Source of the DNA: Staphylococcus xylosus NJ | GTDB taxonomy: Bacteria > Bacillota > Bacilli > Staphylococcales > Staphylococcaceae | Assembly (NCBI RefSeq): GCF_000338275.1 | Contig: NZ_ANMR01000006.1 | Location: forward strand, 218,060-282,059 | Direction: 5' to 3' | Length of the DNA: 64,000 nucleotides | Shown here: positions 28,444 through 37,867 of the stretch, piece after piece | How positions within the stretch are numbered: position 1 is the first letter of the stretch | Layout: each line of letters begins with the position of its first letter | Translations under genes and position numbers: made by a program | Notes under the pieces: model-generated | Told to the model about the DNA's origin: nothing | Seen by the model: only the letters and a program-made list of their open reading frames with translations | Database searches by the model: none

Positions 28444-29490
28444 TTATTTTTCTAAAGCTTTCTCAACTTCTTCAATTTGTTTAATTGCTGTTGTTGTAGA
28501 ACCACTTGCAAAGTACCAAAGTTTAGGATCTAGCTCATACACTTTGTTATCTTTAATTGCATCTACCTCTTTAATTACATCATTACCTAATGCGTTTTTA
28601 GCTGTTGATTTGCCACCAATTGCTTGTCCACGGTCCATTGCAAAGATAATACTCGGATTTTTCTCTGCTACATATTCATTAGTGACATTTTGACCATGTT
28701 TACTATTTTTAATATTATCATCAGCTGGTGTGAAGCCCATTGTATCGAATATCATTGCACCGAAACGTTCACCTGATCCAAATGTTGATAATTCACCTTC
28801 ATTTACTAATAAGAATAATGCTTTGTTATCTTTTAAATCTTTTGTTTTATCTTTGATACCAGCAATTTTATCATCTAATTTTTTAGTTAGTGATTTTGCT
28901 TTGTCTTCTTTATCATAAATTTTACCTAAAGTTTCAGTATTCTTTTTCAATGAATTCACTTCATCTTTATCGTCTACACCAACGTAAACTACTTTTGCAT
29001 CTGGTGCAGCTTTTTTAAATTCATCTAGATTTTTTTGGTTCGCTGTACGTCCAGAAATATAGATAACTTCTGGTTTAGCTTCAGCAACTTTATCGAAATT
29101 AACTTCTTTTAGACTTCCAGTATTCAAATATTTTTCATCTTTGAAATCACTTAAGAAATCTGGCAATGATTTATTACCTTCACCTTTGGGAAGTGCTTTA
29201 ACTTTATCTTCAAGTCCCATTTCTTTCATTGTATCTAATGTTCCATAATCAAAAACAACTGCATTTTTTGGGTTCTTAGGAACTTCTACAGTTTCTTTAA
29301 CTGCTTTAGCATCACTACCATCACGCTTCTCTCCACTTGCTTGATAGTTATTTTCAACCTTTACAGTTTTATTTGAACTTTCACCTTTTGAATCAGCTTC
29401 TGAATTCTTTTTATCGTCTGATCCGCCATTACTACATGCTACTAATAAAAACATTAACCCTACTACTAATAATAAACCTAATTTTTTCAT
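28444..29490 (-). CDS. sstD: Iron-siderophore ABC transporter substrate-binding lipoprotein SstD
   Basis: SstD is the membrane-anchored receptor of the staphylococcal siderophore transporter, which takes up iron from catechol compounds. The 348-residue protein has a lipoprotein signal with lipobox LVAC (residues 16-19). A charged Ser/Lys/Asp linker is followed by a type III periplasmic-binding fold (VEVPKNPKNAVVFDYGTLDTMKEMGL ... VIYISGRTANQKNLDEF ... LLVNEGELSTFGSGERFG). It aligns along its length with the S. aureus SstD I remember. I start at ATG 29490, 10 nt past AGGAGG; an open frame continues upstream but would bury the signal peptide. It is last in sstA-B-C-D, 101 nt after sstC. Confidence 0.92.
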   Translation of the reverse strand: MKKLGLLLVVGLMFLLVACSNGGSDDKKNSEADSKGESSNKTVKVENNYQASGEKRDGSDAKAVKETVEVPKNPKNAVVFDYGTLDTMKEMGLEDKVKALPKGEGNKSLPDFLSDFKDEKYLNTGSLKEVNFDKVAEAKPEVIYISGRTANQKNLDEFKKAAPDAKVVYVGVDDKDEVNSLKKNTETLGKIYDKEDKAKSLTKKLDDKIAGIKDKTKDLKDNKALFLLVNEGELSTFGSGERFGAMIFDTMGFTPADDNIKNSKHGQNVTNEYVAEKNPSIIFAMDRGQAIGGKSTAKNALGNDVIKEVDAIKDNKVYELDPKLWYFASGSTTTAIKQIEEVEKALEK

Positions 29491-29591
29491 GTACTTAACT
29501 CCTCCTGGATTTCTAAATGATGTATTCCTTTTTATGTCCCTAAAAGTTAACAACGTTACAGTTGCATCACTCCCCTCAAAGTCACTATTAA

Positions 29592-30392
29592 TTACATTGA
29601 ATGTGCCAATACTAAATCTTGATGGGCTGTTAACTCATCGTAATAAACACATATACGTTGTCCACGAATTTCTTCAATTCTGACATCCATATCATATAAT
29701 GTTTTTAACACATCTGTTTGTATAACATCATTTTTCGTACTTGCCTTTACAAGTTGACCATCTTTTAATGCAATGATGTCATCCGAATAGCAAGATGCAA
29801 AGTTAATATCATGAATCACAACGACTATCGTTTTGTTCAAGTCTTGTGCGAGCCTACGCAGTGTTTGCATAATCTGAACCGAATGTTTCATATCAAGATT
29901 ATTCAATGGCTCATCTAATAATATGTATTCCGTATCTTGAGCAATCGTCATGGCTACATAAGCTCGTTGACGTTGGCCTCCAGAAAGTGTTTTTAAATAA
30001 CGATCTCTTATTTCATTTAATTGTAATAGATCTAATGCATATTCAACTTGATCTCTATCTTCTTGATTTAATCGACCTTTTGAATGTGGAAAACGTCCAA
30101 ATTCCACAAGTTCTTCAACAGTGATATTTAATTCTGTATGATTAGATTGTTTTAAAATTGCTAATTTTTTAGCTAAATCATTACTTTTATAGTCTGTAAT
30201 TAATTTTCCTTCAATTTCAATCGTACCTGTTTCAAAATCTATCAACCTTGTTATAGTTGACAGGAGTGTACTCTTCCCTGCACCATTTGGACCTATCATG
30301 GTTGTCAACTTCCCTTTGTTGATTTCAACGTTTATATTCTGCAAAATCGCTTTATCTTGTATCGTCTTATTAAGGCCTTGAACTTTGATCAA
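29592..30392 (-). CDS. sstC: Iron-siderophore ABC transporter ATPase SstC
   Basis: SstC powers the SstAB permease. The 266-residue ATPase has Walker A GPNGAGKST at 34-42, a Q-loop at LAILKQSNHT, the signature LSGGQRQRAYVAMT, Walker B EYILLDEPLNNLD and the H-loop VVVIHDINFASC, the FepC-type layout. The start codon is TTG 30392; its bases overlap the sstB stop (TTGA), and AAGGAGA lies upstream. The only nearby ATG is in another frame. The overlap couples sstB and sstC translation. Confidence 0.93.
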   Translation of the reverse strand: MIKVQGLNKTIQDKAILQNINVEINKGKLTTMIGPNGAGKSTLLSTITRLIDFETGTIEIEGKLITDYKSNDLAKKLAILKQSNHTELNITVEELVEFGRFPHSKGRLNQEDRDQVEYALDLLQLNEIRDRYLKTLSGGQRQRAYVAMTIAQDTEYILLDEPLNNLDMKHSVQIMQTLRRLAQDLNKTIVVVIHDINFASCYSDDIIALKDGQLVKASTKNDVIQTDVLKTLYDMDVRIEEIRGQRICVYYDELTAHQDLVLAHSM

Positions 30393-31348
30393 TGCGCATG
30401 TCTCCTTTTTATTAACAGATAAATGAAGTAACTTCCACCCACTAAATCGATGATTATGCTAACTTGTGTAGTTGCTTCAAAGAAATTTTCAACGATTGCT
30501 TGCGCTAAAATTAAACTTAACCAACTAATACAAATCGTTGCTGGCAAAATATACTTATGTTGATATGTTTTCATTAATTCATGTGCTAAATTGACTGTTA
30601 GTAATCCTAAGAATGTGATAGGGCCAACTAAAGCTGTTGAAATTGATACCAATACAGACACTAGAATTAATAATAATCGTGTTAAAGTTTTATATGATAT
30701 ACCTAAGTTAATTGCTTGGTCTCGACCTAATAACAGTACATCTAAATACGGTATTGCATAAATCGTAATTAGGATAAGAATAATAAGTATAATGCCACAT
30801 AGGGTTACAAGCTTACTGTTAGAAGCATCAAAGTTTGCAAACATTGCACTTTGGACTGCTAAGAAATCTTCTGGATTTATAATTAATTCTAAAAAACCTG
30901 TAATACTTCTAAAAAAAGTTCCTAAAATGATACCAACCAGTAATATAAAATACACTGATACATCGCCAATTCTAAAAATACCTTGGAATAGTAATAAAGA
31001 AAATCCAATCATAACTATTAAAGAAATTAAAAAGCTTAAGTATATGTCTGTAACAAATACTGATTGTACACCGAATACAAATACAATAAGAACTTTTACA
31101 AACATATAAATTGCATCTAATCCCATAATAGAAGGTGTTAGTAACCTATTGGTCGTAATTGCTTGGAAAATAACTACAGATGATGCTATTGCACCACCTA
31201 CTAAAACCATAAGTATGAGCTTTCTCAAGCGACTAGTAAATTGATATTGGAATATTTCAAAATCAATACCTATTACAAGGTAAATCGCTGCTACTATGAC
31301 TGTACATGCAATTAAGATGTACATTTTTGTTTTAGCGCTAATTTGCAT
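30389..31348 (-). CDS. sstB: Iron-siderophore ABC transporter permease SstB
   Basis: The 319-residue protein is a FecCD-family permease with about nine membrane segments and a basic C-terminus (LLIKRRHAH). The coupling region is at FFRSITGFLELI and the family stretch GPITFLGLLTVNLAHELM lies near residue 245. With SstA it forms the membrane channel for the ferric siderophore. It overlaps the sstA stop by 11 nt and the sstC start by 4 nt, so the three are tightly coupled. AAAGGAAG precedes the ATG. Confidence 0.92.
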   Translation of the reverse strand: MQISAKTKMYILIACTVIVAAIYLVIGIDFEIFQYQFTSRLRKLILMVLVGGAIASSVVIFQAITTNRLLTPSIMGLDAIYMFVKVLIVFVFGVQSVFVTDIYLSFLISLIVMIGFSLLLFQGIFRIGDVSVYFILLVGIILGTFFRSITGFLELIINPEDFLAVQSAMFANFDASNSKLVTLCGIILIILILITIYAIPYLDVLLLGRDQAINLGISYKTLTRLLLILVSVLVSISTALVGPITFLGLLTVNLAHELMKTYQHKYILPATICISWLSLILAQAIVENFFEATTQVSIIIDLVGGSYFIYLLIKRRHAH

Positions 31349-32306
31349 AGTTATGTCTTCCTTTCATTAGCAAGATTAAGAAAACAATAGTGCCAAAGAC
31401 ACCAATTGTTAAACCGATATTAATCTCATATGGATAAACAATCAGTCTGCCGACAATGTCTGAAAACATAACAAAAATAGCACCTAACATCGCTGTATGC
31501 GGTAAAGCATTTTTCAAATGGTCTCCTCTAAAGATCGAAACAATGTTTGGGACAATAAGCCCCAAGAAAGGTAATGTACCTACAGTCACAACAACTAAAG
31601 CTGTAATCGTTGCTGTAATAAATAATCCAATGTTAATAATTCTTTCATAGTTAACACCTAAATTATTACTGAAATCTTTCCCCATTCCTGCGATTGTAAA
31701 ATGATTCGCAAAAATATATGTAAATATTAGTAACGGAATACTTAAATATAAAATTTCGTATCTTCCACTCGTAATAATCGCAAAATTGCCATTTAACCAG
31801 TTACCGATACTTTGAACTGTATTCGTTCTAAGTGCTATAAAAGTTGCAAAACTCGAAACAATACCACCGAGCATGATTCCTAAAAGTGGAATAAAAATAA
31901 CATCGGTAAATCGAATATATTGAACTAATTTTACAAATAAAAAAGTGCCCGCAATACTCAAAACTACTGCAAAAACTAATTTAATCATGATATTTTCTTG
32001 AGGAAAAAATATCATTGATATTAAGATACCTAGTTTCGCCCATTCCATAGTTCCAGCTGTAGTCGGACTTACAAATTTATTTTGCATCATTTGTTGCATA
32101 ATCAAGCCAGCAAGTGCTAGCGTACTACCTGATATTAATATACTGACAGTTCTTGGAATTCTACTTGAGACAATAATATTCATTTGCTCTTTAGAAAGTG
32201 TGAAAATATCAGTAATAGAAACCTTACTCACACCTATAAAAAGAGAAAGGATAGTAAGTAATAATAAAATGATAGCTAAAACTATACCATTTAATAAGAA
32301 TTTCAT
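31338..32306 (-). CDS. sstA: Iron-siderophore ABC transporter permease SstA
   Basis: The 322-residue FecCD-family permease has about nine membrane segments. SRIPRTVSILISGSTLALAGLIMQQMMQNKFVSPTTAG near residues 48-85 and LPFLGLIVPNIVSIFRGDH near 245 are family motifs. It is the first gene of the sst operon, 55 nt downstream of a Fur box. It is the membrane partner of SstB; expression should rise when iron is low. Confidence 0.93.
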   Translation of the reverse strand: MKFLLNGIVLAIILLLLTILSLFIGVSKVSITDIFTLSKEQMNIIVSSRIPRTVSILISGSTLALAGLIMQQMMQNKFVSPTTAGTMEWAKLGILISMIFFPQENIMIKLVFAVVLSIAGTFLFVKLVQYIRFTDVIFIPLLGIMLGGIVSSFATFIALRTNTVQSIGNWLNGNFAIITSGRYEILYLSIPLLIFTYIFANHFTIAGMGKDFSNNLGVNYERIINIGLFITATITALVVVTVGTLPFLGLIVPNIVSIFRGDHLKNALPHTAMLGAIFVMFSDIVGRLIVYPYEINIGLTIGVFGTIVFLILLMKGRHNYAN

Positions 32307-32361
32307 AATGATGTACCTCTAATCCTTTCATAATTGTGAATTATTCATGATGTTAACCAAT

Positions 32362-32380
32362 GGTTATGATAATCATTATC
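32362..32380. promoter_or_regulatory. Fur box of the sst operon
   Basis: GGTTATGATAATCATTATC matches the 19-bp Fur palindrome (GATAATGATAATCATTATC) at 16 of 19 positions. It lies 56-74 nt upstream of sstA. Fur repression of sst by iron is known in S. aureus. The rest of the 385-nt gap to nrdF is AT-rich, with only the nrdF terminator. Confidence 0.88.
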
Positions 32381-32599
32381 AGTGGTTATAATAAAATTTT
32401 ACCATTTTTAAACGTAAATTCAATAGTAATCAGTGATTTAAATAGAATTATTTAATTGTAAACTATATACAAAAATATTAAATTCACTATTTATTAGTTA
32501 TATTGTTAATATTTGTTTAACTATTTAGTTGAACAGTTTTTCTATCGATTTCTTGTTGAAATATTTGATGGATTAAAACTAACTACTAACACCATATAA

Positions 32600-32638
32600 A
32601 ATAAGCCTTCTAAAAGTTAAACTTTTAGAAGGCTTATT
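32600..32638 (-). terminator. Intrinsic terminator after nrdF
   Basis: Bases 32600-32616 pair perfectly with 32622-32638 in a 17-bp stem with a 5-nt loop (GCCTTCTAAAAG/CTTTTAGAAGGC core). On the minus strand the arm ends in CTTATTTTAT. It lies about 55 nt past the nrdF stop. Confidence 0.88.
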
Positions 32639-32691
32639 AGTTTTATAATAATCATTAACACACTAGACTGTTCTTATATTTATACTTTGGC

Positions 32692-33660
32692 TTAGTCTTC
32701 GAAAACAAAATCTTCGTCTTTTAACGCTTCAACGTTTAAAGCTAATGTGTAGCCATCACCTTTTACAGAGAAGAAGTCATGGTTTTTAGTAGTAGTGTCT
32801 AAAGCATTTTCAATGATTGGATTAAATTCACGTTCTTCGAAATATGGATCGAATCCTAAGTTAGACAAAGCTTTGTTGCCATTATATCTAACATAGTTAA
32901 GTACATCTTCAGATAGACCAATAGCATCATAAAGTGAATGCGTATAAGCAACTTCATTTCTATATAAATCTTCTAATAATTTATACATTTCTTGATCTGC
33001 TTGTTGTTTTTCACTTTCTGAAAGTTCATTGCGTAAACTTTGTGCATCCATACCAGTAAATACGCCATGAATAGATTCATCCAATAATATTTTACGGATG
33101 ATTTCTCCAGATGTAGTCATTTTACCTTGTCCTGCAAGATATAATGGGTAATAGAAACCAGAGTAGAATAAAAATGTTTCTAAGAATACGCTTGATACGC
33201 GCGCCATATATTGATCATAAATTGAAGCTTCTTTACCCCATAATTTATGATAATTATCAATAATTTTATCTGATTTATATTTCAAATGCGGTTCTTCAAT
33301 AACCCATTTGTCTAATAAATAGTTTGTTTCACTAGAAGGTAGTAATGTAGTAAAAATATGCGAATAACTTTTAGCGTGGATTTGTTCCATCATCGCCATA
33401 AATGAATAAACGGCTTTCTTGCGTAAATCTGTCGTATGTAGCATGATAAGCGGCATACCATCGTCTGCTTGATGAGTATCTAAGCCTGTTAATCCTGCTA
33501 AAGCTTTTTTAAATGCTTCTTTTTCAGGTTCAGATAATGTCTTCCAGCTTGCAATATCTTTAGATACTTTAAATTCTGTTTCTACCCACATTTGTGAAAT
33601 ATTTTGTCGCCAAAACATATTAGTCATGTCTTCTTGTGTATTCCAATTAACTGCTTTCAT
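32692..33660 (-). CDS. nrdF: Class Ib ribonucleotide reductase, beta subunit
   Basis: NrdF holds the dimetal centre and tyrosyl radical used by NrdE to reduce ribonucleotides. The 322 residues carry the metal ligands in MEQIHAKSYSHIF (near 97) and DESIHGVFTG (near 192), plus an early Asp in LTGLDTHQADDGM. The class Ib enzyme of staphylococci uses a manganese-tyrosyl cofactor made with NrdI; the metal is inferred. It is the last gene of nrdI-nrdE-nrdF, separated from nrdE by a 115-nt structured spacer. The C-terminal tail (EDEDFVFED-like) docks on NrdE. Confidence 0.96.
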   Translation of the reverse strand: MKAVNWNTQEDMTNMFWRQNISQMWVETEFKVSKDIASWKTLSEPEKEAFKKALAGLTGLDTHQADDGMPLIMLHTTDLRKKAVYSFMAMMEQIHAKSYSHIFTTLLPSSETNYLLDKWVIEEPHLKYKSDKIIDNYHKLWGKEASIYDQYMARVSSVFLETFLFYSGFYYPLYLAGQGKMTTSGEIIRKILLDESIHGVFTGMDAQSLRNELSESEKQQADQEMYKLLEDLYRNEVAYTHSLYDAIGLSEDVLNYVRYNGNKALSNLGFDPYFEEREFNPIIENALDTTTKNHDFFSVKGDGYTLALNVEALKDEDFVFED

Positions 33661-33700
33661 TTAGATAATGTCCCCTATCTAGTAAAAATTTAATTAAAGC

Positions 33701-33753
33701 AGTGATTTACAGCCTAATCTAATTCTTAGACTAGACTGTTCTATATAATCACT
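33701..33753 (-). ncRNA. Structured nrdE-nrdF intercistronic hairpin
   Basis: AGTGATT (33701-33707) pairs with AATCACT (33747-33753), and inner short helices (ACAG/CTGT, CTAA/TTAG) continue toward the centre, making a long imperfect hairpin in the 115-nt spacer. There is no T tract. It may stabilise one part of the mRNA or tune nrdF against nrdE; this is inference from structure alone. Confidence 0.45.
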
Positions 33754-33775
33754 TAACTTGGCTCTTATTGCTAAA

Positions 33776-35881
33776 TTATATTGAACAACTTGTACATTCT
33801 TCAACACTCAATAATTTATTTCTAGTGTAATATAAAGATTTTAATCCTTTATGATGTGCATAAACATAAAGTCTAGATAGTTCACGTGTAGAAATTTCAG
33901 AATTTACATATAAAATTGTAGAAATACCTTGATCCACGTGAGTTTGAATAGTTGAGATTAAATCTATTAATTTCATTTGATCTGTATTAAATGCAGACTT
34001 ATAGTACCACATTGTCTCTGGTGATAAGAATGGCATTGGATAGAATGTTTCTGCGTTACCATAAGTACGGCGTTCAATTTGGTCAACAATTGGCATAACT
34101 GAACTAGTTGCATTTTGTACATATGAAATACTTTGTGTAGGTGCAATTGCTAAACGATATGCATGGAATAAACCATGTGCTTCTACTTCTTTTTGTAAAG
34201 CTTTCCAATCTTCAGCTGTTGGAACATCAAAACCTTCAAATAATTTACGAACTTTTTCATATTTCGCTTCAAAAGTTTGAGTTGTATAGAATTCAAAGTA
34301 CTTACCGTTTGCGTAATCAGATTTTTCGAAGTCTTTATATACTTCTTGTCTTTCTTTAGCAATTTCCATTGAACGTTCAATGGAATAATAGTTCATCATC
34401 ATAAAGAAAATGTTTGCGAAATCTTTCGCTTCTTCAGATTCATAACCAATTTTATTTTTAGCTAAGTAGCCATGTAGATTCATTACACCTAATCCTACTG
34501 AATGTAACTCCCTATTAGCTTTTCTAACGCCAGGTGCATTCTGAATATCCGCTTCATCACTAACAACCGTTAAAGCATCCATACCAGTGTGTACTGAGTC
34601 TTTGAATTTACCTGATTCCATCACATTAACAATATTTAATGAACCTAAATTACATGAAATGTCACGTTTAATTTCATCTTCAGTGCCATAATCATTGATA
34701 ATAGAAGTCTCTTGTAATTGGAAAATTTCAGTACATAAGTTACTCATTTTAATTTGTCCAATGTCAGAGTTAGCATGCACTTTGTTTGCATTATCTTTAA
34801 ACATTAAATATGGATAACCTGATTGTAATTGTGTTTGTGCAATCATATTCAGCATTTCACGTGCATCTTTTTTCTTTTTATCAACATTTGGGTTAGCAAC
34901 AAGTTCATCGTAATACTCATCTAAGTTAATATCATCTAAAGTGACACCGTATTCTTTATAAATTGTATGAGGCGCAAACATATGGAAATCTTTGCCTTCT
35001 TTTGCAAGATCAAAGAACTTAGATGGCACAATTAATCCTGTTGAAATTGTAGACAAACGTAAATCTTCATCAGCGTTTACTTTTTTCGTATCTAAAAACT
35101 CTTCAACATCATAGTGGAAAATATTTAAATAAACTGCACCCGCACCAGGACGTTGTCCAAGTTGATCTGCATAGCTAAAGCCACCTTCAAGTGATTTTGC
35201 AACTGGAAGTACGCCTTTGGCAACGCCTTTTATACCTTTAATCGCTTCACCACGTGCGCGCAATTTAGATAAATTAATAGCAACACCGCCGCCAATTTTA
35301 CTTAACTGTTTAGCTGTTGAATCAATGAAATTAATTGAATTCAAGCTGTCATCTGTTTCAAGTAAGAAACAAGATACAAGTTCACCACGACGAGCACGAC
35401 CAGCATTTAAAAATGTAGGTGTTGCCGGTTGGTAACGTTGTTCAACCATTGCTGAAATAAATTGTTTAGCTGTCGCTTTATGACCATTTGCTAGATATAA
35501 TGCAACGATTGCTACGTGTTGCTTATAATCTTCTAAATATTGACTTTTATCGTTTGTTTTTAAAGCATAATCTTTGAAAAACTTACTTGCAGACATGTAA
35601 CTCGCAAATTTAAAAGGAATACTTTTAGCGTAATCTGTTATTTCTATCAAATCTGCTTCTGAGTATTTTGCAAATAAGTCAAAATAGAAATCATTATCAA
35701 CGAGATAGTGAAGGCGTTCGATTTCAGTATCAAAGTATATAGTCTTGTCTTCTATTTCCTCTAAATATACTGCTAATGCTTCTTGGTCTTTTTCTAAATT
35801 GAAAAAGCCATTATCTTTACGTTTAGTAACCTCGTTATTTAACTCAATATGATTGTATTTCTTCTCGTCCATAATCTTCAT
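33776..35881 (-). CDS. nrdE: Class Ib ribonucleotide reductase, alpha subunit
   Basis: NrdE reduces ribonucleoside diphosphates to deoxyribonucleotides. The 701-residue protein has the early [19 protein letters not shown] redox region, the active-site stretch [11 protein letters not shown]...[12 protein letters not shown] and the radical-relay tyrosines near the C-terminus ([11 protein letters not shown]). It ends in the thioredoxin-fold-accessible pair ECTSCSI. I start at ATG 35881 ([14 protein letters not shown]), with AAGGTG about 10 nt upstream; this matches the S. aureus start and removes 20 leader residues of the longer frame. The start lies inside nrdI, overlapping it by 38 nt in another frame. 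Confidence 0.96.
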   Translation of the reverse strand: MKIMDEKKYNHIELNNEVTKRKDNGFFNLEKDQEALAVYLEEIEDKTIYFDTEIERLHYLVDNDFYFDLFAKYSEADLIEITDYAKSIPFKFASYMSASKFFKDYALKTNDKSQYLEDYKQHVAIVALYLANGHKATAKQFISAMVEQRYQPATPTFLNAGRARRGELVSCFLLETDDSLNSINFIDSTAKQLSKIGGGVAINLSKLRARGEAIKGIKGVAKGVLPVAKSLEGGFSYADQLGQRPGAGAVYLNIFHYDVEEFLDTKKVNADEDLRLSTISTGLIVPSKFFDLAKEGKDFHMFAPHTIYKEYGVTLDDINLDEYYDELVANPNVDKKKKDAREMLNMIAQTQLQSGYPYLMFKDNANKVHANSDIGQIKMSNLCTEIFQLQETSIINDYGTEDEIKRDISCNLGSLNIVNVMESGKFKDSVHTGMDALTVVSDEADIQNAPGVRKANRELHSVGLGVMNLHGYLAKNKIGYESEEAKDFANIFFMMMNYYSIERSMEIAKERQEVYKDFEKSDYANGKYFEFYTTQTFEAKYEKVRKLFEGFDVPTAEDWKALQKEVEAHGLFHAYRLAIAPTQSISYVQNATSSVMPIVDQIERRTYGNAETFYPMPFLSPETMWYYKSAFNTDQMKLIDLISTIQTHVDQGISTILYVNSEISTRELSRLYVYAHHKGLKSLYYTRNKLLSVEECTSCSI

Positions 35882-36242
35882 TGAAATGCCCCACCTTATC
35901 TTTAAATTCGCTAATATCATTTTGTGTTCCTTGTACTTCAAATTTCATTAATAAAGGAACTTGATATTTTTCTGAGATAGACCGTCCAGCTTTCGCAAAG
36001 TTTTGACCCCAATTGCGATTTCCGCTCGCTGCAACGCCTTTTAATAAATTTTTATTTACATCTAAAAATGACTGAACTGGTTGTGGTACTTCGCCAAATC
36101 CTATCGTTCCAGTGACCAATATGAATGGTTCTTCAATTTTCTCAGAACAATTACTTTGTGTAATTTCCATCACATTCGTAAGCTCAGTTTTTTTGATGAA
36201 TCTGCGCACATTGCCAGAAAATGAAAAATAGACAACCTTCAT
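35844..36242 (-). CDS. nrdI: Flavodoxin-like NrdI
   Basis: NrdI is the small flavoprotein that supplies the oxidant for building the Mn(III)2-Tyr radical in NrdF. The 132-residue protein starts [16 protein letters not shown], the FMN-phosphate loop, and has [18 protein letters not shown] and [19 protein letters not shown] for the isoalloxazine ring. It is the first gene of nrdIEF and overlaps nrdE by 38 nt. AGAAGGTGG precedes the ATG. The likely promoter is about 275 nt upstream with two NrdR boxes. Confidence 0.95.
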   Translation of the reverse strand: MKVVYFSFSGNVRRFIKKTELTNVMEITQSNCSEKIEEPFILVTGTIGFGEVPQPVQSFLDVNKNLLKGVAASGNRNWGQNFAKAGRSISEKYQVPLLMKFEVQGTQNDISEFKDKVGHFNEDYGREEIQSY

Positions 36243-36512
36243 TGGACCACCTTCTTTCTTAATTTAACTAATATTTTATTAATGAAAAATCACAATTATA
36301 AAATCGAACTATTTCATTTCGTACTTAAAGAATGATAACTAGTATTAACTTTTTGGAGTTAACCACTATATATAGTAAGCTTGTTATCTATATGTTGGTA
36401 TGTAAAAAATCATTAATTAAGTATTTATGCTTGATTTGTCATTATTAAACGCTCTTAATAGTGTTATTTTACTTAAAATTTGGTTTATTATAAATAAAGT
36501 GACCCTGCATAT
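36243..36512 (-). other. Long nrdIEF leader
   Basis: The likely transcription start is near 36513, so nrdIEF has an untranslated leader of about 270 nt. I see no open frame with a ribosome binding site on the minus strand and no terminator. The purpose of the long leader is unknown. Confidence 0.4.
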
Positions 36513-36515
36513 AAA

Positions 36516-36563
36516 ACACAATATATTGTGTTTCGTTCTGATCATCAATACTATATTATGTGT
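36516..36563 (-). promoter_or_regulatory. Tandem NrdR boxes over the nrdIEF promoter
   Basis: Box 1 ACACAATATATTGTGT (36516-36531) is a perfect palindrome and box 2 ATACTATATTATGTGT (36548-36563) a near one, 32 bp apart or three helical turns, as is typical of NrdR pairs. On the minus strand TTGATG (36548-36543), a 17-bp spacer and TATATT (36525-36520) form a sigma-A promoter. Its -10 lies inside box 1 and its -35 touches box 2, so NrdR bound to ATP/dATP would block it. Confidence 0.85.
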
Positions 36564-36843
36564 TTCATTATACATAATTCAGAACCTTATTTAAAGGCCT
36601 TTGTTTTTGACAAAATATTGAAGAGCAGAGGTAAATGGCACCAATTCAACTTTAAACTGCTATTTTTGGTCACAAAAAAAATTTTTTCTGAATTTAAGGT
36701 TTTTTCATTTGCTTTTTTTGAAAAGCTTGTAACGCTTGATTTAGCGTGGTTTAGCTATTAAACCCCTTCACATTGTCCACAACACATATCACACAAACTA
36801 TAAATTCTATTTAGATAAATTGTAAATTACCACACCTGATTAC
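36564..36843. other. Gene-free stretch between nrd and EamA promoters
   Basis: This AT-rich sequence contains runs of A and T (36666-36690) and two small hairpins (CGCTTGATTTAGCG near 36733 and GGTTTAGCTATTAAACC near 36749). A 77-codon plus-strand open frame (36528-36761) begins inside the NrdR boxes without a ribosome binding site and looks spurious. I cannot assign a function. Confidence 0.35.
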
Positions 36844-36879
36844 AGAACGTTTGTTCGCTTTTTATAATCATAATATAGT
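36844..36879 (+). promoter_or_regulatory. LexA-like box at the -35 of the EamA-queF promoter
   Basis: AGAACGTTTGTTCG (36844-36857), read in reverse CGAACAAACGTTCT, differs from the staphylococcal SOS box at two positions and fits CGAAC-N4-GTTC. TTGTTC (36851-36856), a 17-bp spacer and TATAGT (36874-36879) form a promoter pointing to the EamA gene, with the box over the -35. SOS control of this unit is not something I know from other staphylococci. Confidence 0.5.
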
Positions 36880-36965
36880 TTCATCAAACTTTCAAGGATA
36901 TATACATATTCTAGAAATATATGCTAATATATATACGTTAAAAACTAACAATTGAGGCGATACAT

Positions 36966-37847
36966 ATGAATCCTAAAGTTAAGGGTATCATTGCCATACT
37001 TATTTCAGCAGTTGGTTTTAGCTTTATGTCTGTTTTCTTCAGACTAGCTGGTGACTTACCAGTCTACCAAAAGTCACTTGCTCGAAATTTAGTAGCAATG
37101 TTTATACCTATGTATTTTATTTTCAAATATAAACAACCCCTATTTGGTAAACTCAGCAGTCAACCCCTGTTAATTTCACGTTCAACATTAGGTTTGATTG
37201 GTGTTTTACTAAATATTTATGCAATAGACCATATGATTCTAAGCGATGCTGATACTTTAATGAAGTTAAATCCATTTTGGACTATCTTACTTAGTTTAAT
37301 ATTTTTAAATGAAAAGGTTCGTAATTATCAATTTATAGCTATGATCGTAGCTATAGCAGGGATGTTATTTGTGGTGAAACCAGAATTTTCTTCATCTATG
37401 TTTCCAGCTATAGCAGGGTTATTATCAGGTATATTTGCAGCAAGTGCTTACACTTGTGTCAGGGCACTTAGTACACGTGAAGCTCCCTATACAATTGTAT
37501 TCTATTTTTCATTCTTTTCCATTATAGTTCTGATACCATTTACTATATTTACATTTGAGCCAATGACGATGACTCAGGTATGGTATTTAATCGGTGCTGG
37601 TCTATCAGCTGCCGCAGGTCAAATCGGTATTACGCTTGCTTATAGCTATGCACCCGCTAAAGATATTTCTATCTTTACTTACGCATCTATTATCTTTACC
37701 GCTTTATTTGGCTTTATCTTATTTGGTGAATCACCAGACTTTTATGCAGTGCTTGGCTATATGATTATCATTGGGTCTAGTTACTATATGTTTGAAAAAG
37801 CAAGAAGACAACCTACTACAATTCAAAAGTCAGAACAAAAACCATAA
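36966..37847 (+). CDS. EamA/DMT-superfamily transporter
   Basis: The 293-residue protein has ten predicted membrane segments in two EamA repeats (about 5-140 and 150-285). The first repeat contains [27 protein letters not shown] and the second [28 protein letters not shown], the paired family motif. DMT transporters move varied metabolites, usually outward, and the substrate cannot be read from sequence. The gene is followed after 20 nt by queF and probably shares its transcript, so a deazapurine or a metabolite of that pathway is conceivable. The ribosome binding site is TTGAGGCG, of middling strength. Confidence 0.85.
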   Translation: MNPKVKGIIAILISAVGFSFMSVFFRLAGDLPVYQKSLARNLVAMFIPMYFIFKYKQPLFGKLSSQPLLISRSTLGLIGVLLNIYAIDHMILSDADTLMKLNPFWTILLSLIFLNEKVRNYQFIAMIVAIAGMLFVVKPEFSSSMFPAIAGLLSGIFAASAYTCVRALSTREAPYTIVFYFSFFSIIVLIPFTIFTFEPMTMTQVWYLIGAGLSAAAGQIGITLAYSYAPAKDISIFTYASIIFTALFGFILFGESPDFYAVLGYMIIIGSSYYMFEKARRQPTTIQKSEQKP

Positions 37848-37867
37848 ATTTAAAGGAGTTTTCAATT

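Noticed and set aside
36528..36761. 77-codon plus-strand open frame upstream of the EamA gene
   Set aside because: It begins inside the NrdR boxes, lacks a ribosome binding site and runs through A/T tracts; the hydrophobic look comes from T-rich codons.
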